DNA of 64,000 nucleotides. It comes from Lumbricus terrestris (lineage: Eukaryota; Annelida; Clitellata; Crassiclitellata; Lumbricidae). This document shows, piece by piece, positions 15,001 to 24,570 of the stretch; the stretch's first letter is position 1; each line of letters begins with the position of its first letter. The notes below the pieces were generated by a model. It was not told where the DNA came from. It saw nothing but the letters and a program-made list of their open reading frames with translations, and made no database searches. The stretch is taken from contig OX457038.1 in assembly GCA_949752735.1 (NCBI GenBank), forward strand, positions 60,750,020 to 60,814,019, read 5' to 3'. The translations under genes and the position numbers were made by a program.

Positions 15001-16150
15001 CAACACTTCACACCGAGAACAAGCCATACACATTATTTTTTCCACCATTATTATTTTCTAAATGGGCAACCTTCACTTGAGGCTTCAAGACTTTTGATGT
15101 ATATCAAAACAATTTTACCAAGCATCATCATCATGAAAATATTATAATCATTAAATTATTATTAGTGGTGGTGGTAGTGGCGGTGGTGGTGCTGCTATTC
15201 ATAGAATATAAATTGTATCACTATAATTATTTAACAGTCTTAGAAAGGAAAATTATGCAAAAAATTGGCACCCCATTTTTTAGACCAAATTTGCAACTCT
15301 GAGGTTCTGCCCAATTGCATCTTAATCTTATGGCTGTGAAATGTGGAATGTTAACTATTACACAAAGTCAAAATATTTATTCAGAATACCTTGTACAGTT
15401 ATTTGATGAACCTGAGGCTGCATGACATGGAACGTAATATATATGCCTGTACGTTTTCGCATTACACTGTGCTAATGCTTAATTAAGTCACTTTGGTTCC
15501 CGTCAATATCGATCGTTTTTCACAGTTATAAGCTTATTGTTCTGTTCCTTAAAGTTGTTCTTTAGCCTGTTTCTGGTCCTTACATCGTACTCATAAATCA
15601 TAATCTTGATATTCTTGGGGGGAACGGACATTACCCCTGGACATTATCCCCCCCCCCGGACAAAAGCCCCACCGCTCGTTCGTCCCACCCAACGTGTAGA
15701 CCAAGTCTCCGCCTATGCTCCGATGTGTTCAAAAACTTTCGGCGAGAGGAAAGCAAAAAAGAATAATTGAGGTTAGTATAGGATGACTATAGGAATGTTT
15801 TCAGTTTCAAATTAAAAACCGGTGAAGAAACTGCAAGTGGTGTAATGGGTAAGATAATAATTATGGTCTTGGACTCTTGGTATTAAAATGTTTTTGGTCA
15901 ATCGATATGGATTGTGCATCGTAAGGAAAGACAATTGTGTCCATAGCCTACCACACGCAAAGTAACAGGAGATAACTTATTTTTATACAAATAATGAGAA
16001 TAAATTGCAACGAAGCTGAAACATCATGCACTCACCAGTAAAAACGGTGACGCTGGAAAATAGAAAAGCCGCAAATACGCAAACAACGAAAAGCGACGGA
16101 AGCCGCTGCAGACGATTCTCAGACGTACTTGGTCGTCTTATGTTGCTCAT
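1..16150 (-). CDS. LRP1: LRP1-like lipoprotein receptor, 5' part of gene (4 coding exons)
   Basis: Four minus-strand exons (16036-16150, 14413-14541, 13362-13481, 1-85) splice in frame, every intron in phase 1. The joined product has a signal peptide, one LDL-receptor class A repeat, an EGF module with a CxEGY-type end, and the start of a second EGF module of the form DYNEC..CDQLC..FNCSCYTG. LDLa followed directly by EGF and EGF_CA-like modules is the layout at the N-terminus of LRP1, a large endocytic receptor for lipoproteins and protease complexes; in vertebrate LRP1 two LDLa repeats precede the EGF pair, here only one is seen. YWTD propellers, further LDLa clusters, the membrane segment and NPxY tail would lie left of the window. 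Alternatives are an LRP1B-like or other LDLR-family member (VLDLR and LRP8 have seven or more LDLa repeats first, LRP5/6 begin with a propeller). The family is sure; the exact orthologue is inference. Confidence 0.8.
2271..2384 (+). repeat. SINE fragment (body and tail)
   Basis: The segment matches the middle of the SINE at 3217 (ACCTTGAGCAAGTCCTTC, then AGCACCTCTGAGTAG). The tRNA-like head and the terminal GGCGCTATA are missing or decayed. Confidence 0.6.
3217..3446 (+). repeat. tRNA-derived SINE, near-complete copy 1
   Basis: The head holds a pol III box A (TGGTGTAGTGG, 3227-3237) and box B (GGTTCAAATCC, 3270-3280). The conserved body contains AAGTCCTTCACTC and TTCGGCGTGAAACTCCG. The tail reads GAGCGCCTCTGAGTAG, then CTTGAAGGGGCGCTATAA, followed by an A-rich (CAAAA) end. 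Copies at 41.0, 58.75 and 60.7 kb share all these blocks. No clear target duplication was seen. Confidence 0.8.
4715..4980 (-). mobile_element. LINE C-terminal fragment
   Basis: The minus frame encodes [12 protein letters not shown], then [16 protein letters not shown] and [11 protein letters not shown]. This is the conserved stretch that follows the reverse transcriptase in many non-LTR retrotransposons of invertebrates: R-K-L-x-Y-F-G-H, a G-R-G-R-P-R basic patch, W-x-D-x-I and a DRxxW block. The rest of the polyprotein is absent, so this is a dead 5'-truncated copy in the LRP intron. The clade (RTE- or Jockey-like) is not resolved. Confidence 0.75.
6418..7096 (-). mobile_element. CR1/L2-like LINE 3' fragment, frameshifted
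   Basis: Minus-strand frames together give [42 protein letters not shown], then [20 protein letters not shown] and [17 protein letters not shown]. These are decayed versions of the C-terminal block DYCNSLL..LQ.VLNAAARL..ELHWLP...RI.FK and RSFA..GP..WN found in CR1/L2-type reverse transcriptases. At least two frameshifts and stops separate the pieces, so the copy is not functional. Confidence 0.75.
8909..8970 (-). repeat. SINE/LINE 3' tail fragment with (AATC)n
   Basis: Read on the minus strand, CTTTGAAGGGGCGCTACATAAAC followed by a short ATTG microsatellite matches the tail of the local SINE family. Only the 3' end is present. Confidence 0.5.
11195..11300 (+). repeat. SINE tail fragment with (AATG)n
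   Basis: AAGCGCTCCTCAGAAG, then CTTGAAGGGGTGCTATA, is a degraded SINE tail. It runs into about fifty bases of AATG repeats. Confidence 0.5.
12238..12383. mobile_element. hAT-type MITE nested in the 11.6-kb element
   Basis: This 146-bp element begins CAGGGGCGGATCC and ends with the near-complement GTATCCGCCCTTG. Exact 8-bp duplications ATAAGATT flank it at 12230-12237 and 12384-12391. It carries no coding capacity. Confidence 0.88.
12438..12578. mobile_element. hAT-type MITE, 'GTGAGAATT' family, nested
   Basis: This 141-bp element has ends CAGTGTGAGAATT and AATTCTCACCCTG. Flanks TTTAGGCC (12430-12437) and ATTAGGCC (12579-12586) match at 7 of 8 positions, as an aged 8-bp target duplication would. 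Relatives lie at 23049, 28945 and 49226. Confidence 0.8.
13362..13481 (-). CDS. LRP1: LRP1-like exon 3: EGF-like module
   Basis: This 120-bp phase 1-1 exon encodes a six-cysteine EGF module: [28 protein letters not shown], then NNRTCK. It has the aromatic-glycine turn (EGY) and the final NRTCK typical of the EGF modules that precede YWTD propellers. The acceptor is ttcatccag|GT and the donor AAAG|GTGAGG. It joins the LDLa exon through a glycine codon (G|GT) and the next exon through an aspartate codon (G|AT). Confidence 0.88.
13740..13880 (+). repeat. Probable LINE 3' end with (TCTTA)n tail
   Basis: An AT-rich segment ends TTAAAGAATATTC, followed by TCTTA repeats. Non-LTR elements often finish in such a short tandem tail. 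No coding part is visible, so the call is tentative. Confidence 0.35.
14041..14205. repeat. Compound GT/TATG microsatellite
   Basis: A mixture of TATG, TGTG and GCGT units, almost purely alternating purine and pyrimidine, is followed by AATG units. It lies in the second LRP intron. The open frames across it encode only Thr/His/Tyr repeats. Confidence 0.85.
14413..14541 (-). CDS. LRP1: LRP1-like exon 2: LDL-receptor class A repeat
   Basis: This 129-bp symmetric phase 1-1 exon encodes one complete LDLa module. Six cysteines are in canonical spacing ([34 protein letters not shown]) and the acidic calcium-binding end reads [12 protein letters not shown], with TDE in place of the usual SDE. The acceptor is cttgttggtgctctaag|CT and the donor TGTG|GTATGT. 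LDLa repeats bind lipoprotein and other ligands through a calcium cage. By position it matches the second LDLa of vertebrate LRP1. Confidence 0.88.
16036..16150 (-). CDS. LRP1: LRP1-like exon 1: signal peptide
   Basis: The ATG at 16150 opens a 38-codon segment with a polar basic start ([18 protein letters not shown]) followed by a hydrophobic core ([19 protein letters not shown]) and a likely cleavage near T-A-G. It ends at a strong donor, ACTG|GTGAGT, in phase 1. The next exon starts with CT, making the junction codon GCT (Ala). The 18-residue n-region is long for a signal peptide but still plausible. A CCAAT motif lies about 40 bases upstream of the ATG. This start was chosen because it is the only ATG in frame that precedes the hydrophobic core. 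Confidence 0.75.
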
Positions 16151-16850
16151 TTTGAAGATCACAGATTCCCCATCAAATTTACTCTATTGGCTATTCAACG
16201 ATAATGTAACAATACTTCGCTTTAACGCTGTTCTGTAAATGCAGCTCAATGCATACAGAATGACTGATACATGCCTGTTGCAACTTGCGAGCGATTCCGT
16301 ACAGTCAACGTTTTTAATATAGGCTATTAATCTATAAATAGACCTAGGTCTATTTCAGACGAAATTTTTCGTGTAGAAACTGTAGAACAGTGTTACAGAT
16401 GCTGCGGCCTCCGCAAGAATATCTGCCATCCTCGAGCAGAATTCTGTAGGGTTCTGGCCTGTTGTATAGAGTTAAGCCCTGGCTAAATTCTCCTGCTTGG
16501 TCCAAATTCCAGTATAAAATCGTTGGCCGTCGTTGACTTTTAACCAAGACGCGACGCCCAACGCGGCTGCGATCTCTGGTCCTCCAAGTTCTGGAAAATT
16601 TCTCACGATCTGTTCCGAAAAACCCCTGTAAGTGCAAGCGCTTCGAACAGCTAAACATGCCAGGATCTCTTGTATGGGTCTGCATGCAGGGGCTGACCAG
16701 ATTCTTGACAAAAATATAAATCGACCTTTAAAGTTTGAACCTAAACGGATCACCTCGATCTGAGGCGACAGCACTCGATCATACCCCGTCAACACCGGGC
16801 TCAACCCCTTTAGCGCCGAGGAAAGCCTTTAACTGCAATGGCACGAAGTC
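16151..16850 (-). promoter_or_regulatory. Upstream region / probable 5' UTR and promoter of the LRP1-like gene
   Basis: The segment immediately upstream of the signal-peptide ATG contains a CCAAT motif (minus strand, near 16190). From about 16350 to 16800 it is locally richer in CpG than its surroundings. Two overlapping minus-strand frames stay open there (16350-16685 and 16472-16804), but neither shows a known motif and they run in different frames. I read this as promoter or leader DNA. No clear TATA box or initiator was identified, so the boundary is a guess. Confidence 0.35.
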
Positions 16851-16892
16851 TTCTAGTATTAAAAGAAAACAGGCGTAAACATAGAACGCGAT

Positions 16893-17088
<196 letters not shown>

Positions 17089-17398
17089 CATCCGCTGCAA
17101 GTTACAACTGTATCTCGCTACACAGGCCTATCCGTTTTGATATGTATACGAACTTGTCACACGGCAGACGGCGCGACAAATCTGAGTTTCATTTATCTGC
17201 TCCTCCTTCGATCTGCATCCCCTTCAGCTCCTCCGCTTCCTCCTCCAGACCTCCAACATAAAGCCTTTCGCTCTTCCACTACCGTATCCACCTAATCCTC
17301 CCTCTCCCTTCCCATTCCATTTGTTCCCTTTCCAGCTTTCCTCATCCTATAGATCTAATTGTATCGGCCTATAGTATACTCTGCTCTCATCCTGGGCC

Positions 17399-17871
17399 CA
17401 GTGTTTAATCTAGATGTTTCTGGGGAAGGGAGATTAGGCTATCTCTATGAATGAATTCCCCAGGAAAAATTGCGTGGTGTAGTAGCCTACACATGTAACT
17501 AGGCTATACGTAGCATTTCCACCCCAAAAATGAAAGTAAGCTTATAACAATCTCCCCTCCCCAGGAAAGTCGACCGTCCTTGTGCACATGCATAGGTACA
17601 TGTATACGGGACGTGATGGTAAATTTTGGTTAAACCGAACAAAAGACTAAAAAAAGATCATCAGTTAATTGAGTTGCCAAAATGGCATATTTTTCGACAA
17701 ATTTGTGCAAAATGAATTTTTTAAAGTTCGTCAGAAAATTTGACCGATGAAGGTGTCGCCGGTGGCTAGGCCGTCCGCCCAAAATATCCGGCCAAAACGG
17801 ACATTTTCTCGTTCCCCCTCCGATACCCGAATTTCTCTCCCCTCCCATGCAGAGGACTAGATTAAACATTG
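17399..17871. mobile_element. MITE with CAGTGTTTAATCTAG ends
   Basis: The left end CAGTGTTTAATCTAG and the right end CTAGATTAAACATTG are inverted copies with one mismatch, 473 bp apart. The CAG start is hAT-like, but no target duplication is recognisable. Another copy spans 28040-29242, and a lone left end lies at 19876. Confidence 0.65.
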
Positions 17872-19513
17872 ACGTCAAGGCCGTATTTGGGGGGAGTGCG
17901 TTAATTTGAACGCACCCAAATTAAATTAATAATGTAAAAACGAGATAATGCATTTATACCTACAATTGAGGTTCTGGAATGGTATAATGGTATAATAGTA
18001 GGCCTAACTGTAGGCTACACTGCGGTGTGCATTTTGCAATGAAGGCCTATTAGCCTTCAGATACCCGCTATAGTATACTGGCCACAGAGAGCTCACGGCA
18101 CTTCAAAAACCATCAGTTGATGCAGTTGCTTGGTGGTTTGCGGAAGATCGAGTAAACACCCCCTGAAACAAAATCCTCGCTAGGACCTTGAACACTGCCC
18201 TAGACCTAGCTACTCCTCCTTTCCCCTCTTCTCTTCCTACCTTGCTTCGTATTTCATCCCTATAGCTAGCTAGCAGGCTTCAGCTACATAATGATCATCC
18301 ATCCGACCCTTTCATTCTGCACAAGAATGATATCCGTTAGAACGGTAAGACGTTAGATAAGATTGTAGGCCTATAACCAGCGAGTAATGTTACATGCACG
18401 CTCAACCTTGATGGAGTATAGTCCTGTACCGGCTACTGCTATAAGTTTAGGCTACCTCTTGGTCAAAGCAACAGTTCTCAAAGCAGACCAGGCGCGCAGA
18501 GAGAGGGGCAAAAGGGGACAAATGCCCTGCAGGTCCGGCGACTTTGGGGACCCGGAGAGCAAGGTAGCCAAGGCTGCCTAGCTATGTCTAAGCTTGGTTA
18601 TAGGCAGTTTATTATTTATGCCTTTCTATAGATGTAGGAAGCAATCCTGGTTCATTGAGCTCTTCGTGTCAAAGTGTTACCATTATACCTAAACCCATCT
18701 CATATTATGCCACTATAGACTATATAGACCTACAGTACTATAGAGGCCGAAATAGGCAAGTTGCATGGGCAACTGCAGTAAAGCTATAGTTCACGGGTTG
18801 CTCTTGTTGTCTATTCCGAAATGTGTCCTGCTCTGTGGAATAAATATTGAAAGATACTAGGCCTATTATTCTTGAATTGCTTCGAACTGTCTATATAGGA
18901 CCTTGTTTCAGAGCCTGTTGTCTCGGAGTCTCAAAGCGGGGCTTTGATCACGCCTTCGACCTCGGTGCGTGATCTGGGCGTTGTGCTGGAGTCTGACTTG
19001 TCCATGAGGCGCCATGTGGCTAGGACGGTCAGCAGCTGTTTTCGCCAGCTACGTCTCATCAGGAGCTGTATCAAGTCCTTGCCTTTCGAGGCCGCTAGAG
19101 CAGCCGTCACTGCTTTCGTCATCTCTCAAGTGGACCGCTGTAACAGTCTGCTGGCCGGAGCGCCTGCGTGTCTTTTGGACGGACTTCAGTCGGTGCTCAA
19201 TGCCGCGGCCAAGCTCATTTGTAATAGGAGAAAATATGATCATGTTACACCACTCCTACGCGACGTCTTGCATTGGCTGCCTGTCCCGTTCCGAATTGAG
19301 TTCAAGCTCAGTTTGCTGGTCTACAAATCGCTTCATGGGACTGCGCCTGAATACATCCGCGACTACTGTTCTGAGACCCATTCCTCCGCTTCCGGGCTGC
19401 GACTCAGGTCGCTTGGGAAGACCGACCTCCGTGTACGGAGGATGAGGACACGTTTCGGCGACCGCGCATTCTCGGTTGCTGGTCCCAGATGCTGGAACAG
19501 TCTTCCATCGGAC

Positions 19514-21363
19514 CAGGGGCGCAACCAGAAAATTTTCCTGGGGGGTGCTCAGAATTATTATTGTAAGCGACGAAGGGCGAAGCAGCGAGTGCCGAAGGTA
19601 CGAAGCCAATGCCGACTAGGGGGTCTGGGGAGCGTCGCAAGCTCCCCCCAGCGGTGTCTGGGGCGGAGCCCCAGAAACCAACGCATTTTTTACTTTTGGC
19701 ATCAGCTAGAGCGCGTTTCAGCTCCTGCTTGCCAGCTGTATTTATGAGCGATAAAGTCATGAAAACTTCTGAAAAACACGGTTTAGGACTTACAAAAATA
19801 ATGTCTTTTCCCATTCGTTTAGATAAAACAAAGGGTCTTAGTCCTTCTCTGCCCGCGAGTGGCAGAATTAATAACCAGTGTTTAATCTAGCCCCTCCCTC
19901 AATAACCTGTGCTTTTTCTAGTCCCTTCTCTGAGAATCAAGGTTTCAGAGGAAAGGCGAGCATCCGACGGAAAATCTCTGAAGCACGTGGCGCCGAGAGG
20001 GCAGGGGCCTTGGGAGATGTGCCCCTCCACATCAGAAATTTTCTTATTTCCACACTGCAATGGCAGCATTTTAAGCTGTCATCTAAAGCAAAATTGCTAT
20101 ACTAGGCCTATTTCATTGCTGACAAGAGTGGTCTAAACTTCAATGAATATACTCACAATTAGGCCTATAAACGATTTCAATGCCCATCCCCATTGTTTTA
20201 TTTTTTAATTTCCATACTGTAATGGTAGGCTTTTAAGCTGTCATCTTAATAAAATTGCTCATTTTCAATGCTGATAGTAATAGATTTTAATTTAAAATTT
20301 AAGAATGTTGTCTCACCAATTACTTAAAAATTTTGCGATTTGCACAGTGTACCGTGACTTTTAAAGCTGTCATTTTTACAAAATAACTCATGATTTTAGT
20401 GCTCAGAGATGTGATATAAGATTCCAATAAATGCCCCTCACATCGTCTAAGAATTGTTTTTTAATTTACACACACCGTGATGACAGCGTTTTAGGCTGTC
20501 GTCTTAAAAACACATTGACCGTCTACACGCCATGTTAATGTTAAATGACTGGCTGAGGGACGAGTTAACTCGTCCTTGGCGGTCAATTGTCCAATATGGA
20601 TAAACAGTGGATAACATTGCAGAAATTTTTAATAATATTTATGAAATATTTTGACATATTGGGAGGATATAAGCATCTCCGTCCCCTTACCACAAACTTT
20701 GAGGGTTTAAGACTTCAGACTGTTGCCTAACAATTACTTACGTCTCCCCTATCGCCCTAAATATCCGCCAATAATTAACAGTACCGTAAGTTATGCACAC
20801 TATAATACCATAATATTATATGATAGTATCATAATTATATTATAATGATAAATAATAAAATTATAATTATATACTGGGAAATAAGATCATGGTATAATAT
20901 GGCAGTTTATGTAAGACAATAATTATAACAAACATGCAGCAACTAAAAACTATCATCATTTTGTCAAATTTTGAACAAAAAATTGCACACACGGTACTAT
21001 CAATTAAGTGTAACATATAATCAATAAATTGGTGAGATACTGTAATGTAAAGGCACAGTCGTATCGCTAACGCTTTTAATTCATCAATATAGGCAAAGTC
21101 TCGAGACCCAGACAAACTTAGGTAGACCAGCTAAGCACTAAAATTAAGTGCTTTATGAACCATGAATTTGACCAAAATTATAATACAGAAGAATGAAGGA
21201 ACTTGCTTGATTGTGTAATCTGAAAGACTGAAAGGCAGAAACACCCCTACCCCCCCACCCCACCCACAAAAAACTCATCGGATTTGGAAAAATTGCGTGG
21301 GTCACCTTTTTAGCCCTGGGGGGTGCTCAAGCACCCCCCAGCACCCCCCTGGTTGCGCCACTG
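19514..21363. mobile_element. hAT-type DNA element, 1850 bp, inserted in a LINE
   Basis: The ends CAGGGGCGCAACCAG and CTGGTTGCGCCACTG are inverted copies with one mismatch. Exact 8-bp duplications CATCGGAC flank it (19506-19513 and 21364-21371), and excising one copy restores the LINE reading frame. No transposase is seen. The interior carries four tandem units of about 140 bp (20017-20540) and a lone CAGTGTTTAATCTAG motif at 19876. Confidence 0.93.
20017..20540 (+). repeat. Four-copy diverged tandem repeat (~140 bp) inside the hAT element
   Basis: The block TTTCCACACTGCAATGGCAG, then TTTTAAGCTGTCATC and AAAATTGCT, recurs in diverged form near 20045, 20205, 20340 and 20465. The phrase TGCCCCTCACATC recurs at the start of units. 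Spacing is about 130-160 bp. Confidence 0.65.
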
Positions 21364-21509
21364 CATCGGACATTAGATTGGCCGCCTCAGTGGACTCTTT
21401 CAAAACAAAGCTTAAAACTTATCTGTTTGCTAAGGCGTATCCCGCAGTTGGCCGTTTGTGAGGCGCCCTTGTAGCGGTATGGCCGCGTTACGGCGCCATA
21501 TAAATTGTC

Positions 21510-21574
<65 letters not shown>

Positions 21575-21880
21575 TGCATACAAGTCTGATAAACAGCAAG
21601 TCTGCGCATATGATGAAGCCTATAGTGCTAGGCCTCTTTCATAATATTATGCTACCGTTACAATTATAGTCATAAAGGTTGCAATAATACCGTAGGCTTC
21701 CAGTCATAAGCTTATAGGCATAATTATATAACTTTTAAATGCAGGTATATCCTCTAAAGTTAAACTGTCCTAAAATAGGGCACTTCCAAATACCTAATCT
21801 TCGTATAACATAGCCTATTATGCTGATGCAAATAGGCCTACATACAATATTATACATGATATCTTTACAAAATATAACAT

Positions 21881-21950
21881 TGGTGGTGGTGGTGGTGGTG
21901 GTGGTGGTGGTGGTGGTGGTGGTGGTGGTGGTGGTGCTGCTGCTGCTGCT
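21881..21950. repeat. (GGT)n-(GCT)n microsatellite
   Basis: About 18 GGT units are followed by GCT units. A 267-bp open frame running through it codes only for Val/Leu runs and is not a gene. Confidence 0.95.
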
Positions 21951-22509
21951 TCTGCTACTACTACTTAACGCTATAGGCACCCGCATATTTACGAGCGCTG
22001 TGTCGTGTCAGGTGGGTTGTAAAAAAATGAAGATCCCATTTTCAAATTCCTCTCCCCTCAGCAATCACCATCGTCACCGTCACCACTAGGCCCTTTCAGA
22101 TGTTTAACGACTTCTATGCCTATTTTGTCCTCTCCCAACGATCACAATTATTATTATTATTGTTTGGGAAACAAGTTTCTGTGCTTTTGGAACGCTTTGG
22201 GAGGTCTGTCTGTTTACGATCGTCTAAAGACCAGCATCAATTAATGCCTCCCTCAGGTCCCTCAGACCCTCGGCTATGCATGTCGTCATTTTCTCTTGGG
22301 AAAATCTCTGCACCGTTAGGCCTACTGACTGAAATCTAAAATGACAGCTGCTGGTAGGCTATACGAAGAATATTTACTTCGTCACTCGACGGAGAGACCG
22401 AATGTTGTTTATTTCAAAAATCTTGGAATCCTGACCGAAGCAGAACTTCAAGCTGACAAAAATCTGTCAATCCAATTATAGCCTATATACACCAAAACTA
22501 CTATTAGGC

Positions 22510-22914
22510 TTACAGCAATGCAGACTCCTCAGCGCAGGCAAGTTCTAAAAGTTCGAAGAACTCCGACAGACTTTTAACCAAACCATGACAAATTAAAATC
22601 AACCCAATAAACACAAAACAGAAAGCAACAAACGTATATATGCGAGGGGTGCGATACCTCTCAGACCAGTACGACCCCAAACGCCCCTTAATTACTTTTA
22701 CCCACACATCACCAAAGCCCACCCTCCCCCATCTTGTTCCTAACGATGCCTTTATACACGTGTTGGATAACGTCGCCTGACATTCATCGAAGACGCGCTG
22801 CCGCCGCAACGCTAATATAAACCGCGGTTCAAAGTGCAGCGGGGAAACACAATCACGGGAAAACCAGCAGAGACCTGCCATCAGGAGAGCGACAGCGACC
22901 ATGAGCAACGGCAT
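22510..22914 (-). CDS. Possible small membrane protein, 134 aa, unrecognised
   Basis: A single open frame from ATG at 22914 to TAA at 22510 is the longest non-repetitive frame in the intergenic region. It starts with a signal-peptide-like hydrophobic stretch (MPLLMVAVALLMAGLCWF). The middle is mixed and basic, with cysteines and the segment RVGFGDVWVKVIKGRLGSYW. A second hydrophobic span follows (IYTFVAFCFVFIGLILICHG) and the end is acidic (ELLELACAEESALL). That gives one or two membrane passes. I do not recognise the family. In favour: length, hydrophobic pattern, lack of overlap with a repeat. Against: no promoter, splice partner or homologue visible, and it sits in repeat-rich DNA. A chance ORF or part of an unrecognised element is possible. 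Confidence 0.3.
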   Translation of the reverse strand: MPLLMVAVALLMAGLCWFSRDCVSPLHFEPRFILALRRQRVFDECQATLSNTCIKASLGTRWGRVGFGDVWVKVIKGRLGSYWSERYRTPRIYTFVAFCFVFIGLILICHGLVKSLSEFFELLELACAEESALL

Positions 22915-23048
22915 TAAATACTAGACGGCAGAGAATGTCTTTAAAAGGATGTATGTACGCAAACTGAGTTAGAGTTTATAGGCTAATAGTAGCGCTCCGG
23001 TTCATAACAAGAAACAACTTCCTTTCTCACAAATTAGGCCTACGCTGA

Positions 23049-23190
23049 CAGGGTGAGAATTGCCGTGTGGGTCGGGTGTTTCAACCCCCAGTCTTTCTTA
23101 GTGCCCCATAGTAAACTCTGTTTTTCACACCCCAATTCCAAGTTTATCATAGGCCAACCCCCCAGTTATTTTTCCACAATTCTCACACCG
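23049..23190. mobile_element. MITE, 'GTGAGAATT' family
   Basis: The element begins CAGGGTGAGAATTG and ends CCACAATTCTCACACCG. Its interior shares the inverted order of CCCCAGTTATTTTTCCAC and TAGTAAACTCTGTTTTTCAC with copies at 12438 and 49226. No target duplication is visible. Confidence 0.65.
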
Positions 23191-24045
23191 AGTGCGGATA
23201 AACTCAACTATTATAAAATTATAAGCATTGCGACAATTAGGCCTACTACACATGCCCAGGAAAGTTTCAGAGGGGGAATCCATACAATCAGAGATGAAAT
23301 TAAGAATCGTCGGCTTTATTAGGTCTAGGCAGTATAGTAGGTCTATGCTGCCTATCAGAGAGTTCAGTAACTTATAAAGCAATCGAAATTTGTGAGAATT
23401 TGCGTTCACCGATAAATTCGCTAGGGCGCTCAGTTCGCGAGCTTGCTGAGACGGACATAGGCCCCTACAAGCAGACAGATAAACTAAGATGGACGGCTAT
23501 CCTAAAGAAAGTAGACTAATACAGGGCATGAATTTTTTTAATTAATTAAAAAAATAAAATTAAAGTCTTTCGAGGAAACTCGTCGTTTCTTACACATACT
23601 GATGTCCGAGGGACATTTGCACAGGCCAGCCGCCAACGTATAGGCCTACGTAGGAGTTAAATTGGCCCGTTGCAGATTTTCCTTGAAACCCCTATCTACA
23701 GAAGTCCATGAATCGACGAGTGTATACATAAGCCCCTACATTAACGATTGAAGAGGCAACGCAATGAAAGACAGTTGAATGGTTACTGTCAGAAAAGCCA
23801 GTACCGGCCGCCAGATGGCCAAAGTCCTCCGCCTACATCCAAGAACTATCAGGGCGGAAGTTCGGCCCACAGAAACTTTGCATCAAGCAATTTTTTCAGT
23901 CGGAACAGGTACAGAAGTACTTACTAGTTACTACAGGCATTTATCACAACGTGGGGATTTTGCGTGGGGAGTACTGCAAGGGTTCGGCTACCGCTTCAAT
24001 CAAATGCACGTACCGGTAATTCTTAAAGAGGTCAAAATAATAGAA

Positions 24046-24062
24046 ATCAGACAGACAGACAC

Positions 24063-24096
<34 letters not shown>

Positions 24097-24156
24097 TGAC
24101 TGACTGACTGACCGACCGACCGACCGATCGACCGACCGACCGACCGACCGACTGAC
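24046..24156 (+). repeat. Graded tetranucleotide array ACAG-ACTG-ACCG
   Basis: The unit changes stepwise along the array: ACAG repeats, then ACTG, then ACCG with one ATCG, then back to ACTG. The period stays at four throughout. Confidence 0.93.
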
Positions 24157-24238
24157 TGGACTGGCAAAGATAATAAAGTATTACCTAAATTATTGTCCTA
24201 TAGTCATAATTATAGTTAGAAACAGCAGAGAAACTTAT

Positions 24239-24435
24239 ACACATACATACATACCTACATACATACATACATACATACATACATACATACATACATACAT
24301 ACATACATACATACATACATACATACATACATACATACATACATACATACATACATACATACATGCATGCATGCATGCATGCATGCATGCATGCATGCAT
24401 GCATGCATGCATACATGCATGCATGCGTACGTACG

Positions 24436-24466
<31 letters not shown>

Positions 24467-24570
24467 AAGCGTGCATGCATGCATGCATACATACATACAT
24501 ACATACATACATACATACATACATACATACATACATACATACATACATACATACATACATACATACATAA
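24239..24570. repeat. Mirror-ordered ACAT-GCAT-GCGT-GCAT-ACAT microsatellite
   Basis: About 330 bp of tetranucleotides are arranged nearly symmetrically: a long ACAT block, a GCAT block (24363-24425), a central CGTA/GCGT block (24426-24472), a short GCAT block and a long ACAT block. Nearly every step alternates purine and pyrimidine. The Tyr/His/Cys/Met-repeat frames in it are not genes. Confidence 0.95.

Larger units (their letters stand above)
18920..21573 (+). mobile_element. CR1/L2-like LINE 3' end, split by a hAT insertion
   Basis: From 18944 the plus frame encodes VRDLGVVLESDLSM, SQVDRCNSLLAGAP, LQSVLNAAAKLI, YDHVTPLLRDVLHWLPV, FKLSLLVYKSLHGTAPEYI and FSVAGPRCWNSLPSD. This is the C-terminal region of a CR1/L2-type reverse transcriptase. 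The frame stops making sense at 19514 because a hAT element is inserted. After removing 19514-21371 the reading continues SLPSDIRLAASVDSFKTKLK up to the 3' end, CGGCGCCATATAAATTG, and an (ATT)n tail at 21511-21573. Apart from the 5' truncation and the insertion the retained part is open and little decayed, so this LINE copy is fairly young. Confidence 0.88.

Noticed and set aside
16350..16804. Two overlapping minus-strand ORFs upstream of the LRP1-like start as a gene
   Set aside because: Different frames, no recognisable motif, and the position fits a leader or promoter region.
21387..22089. ORFs with Asn, Thr, Val or Leu runs
   Set aside because: Products of (ATT)n and (GGT)n/(GCT)n repeats.
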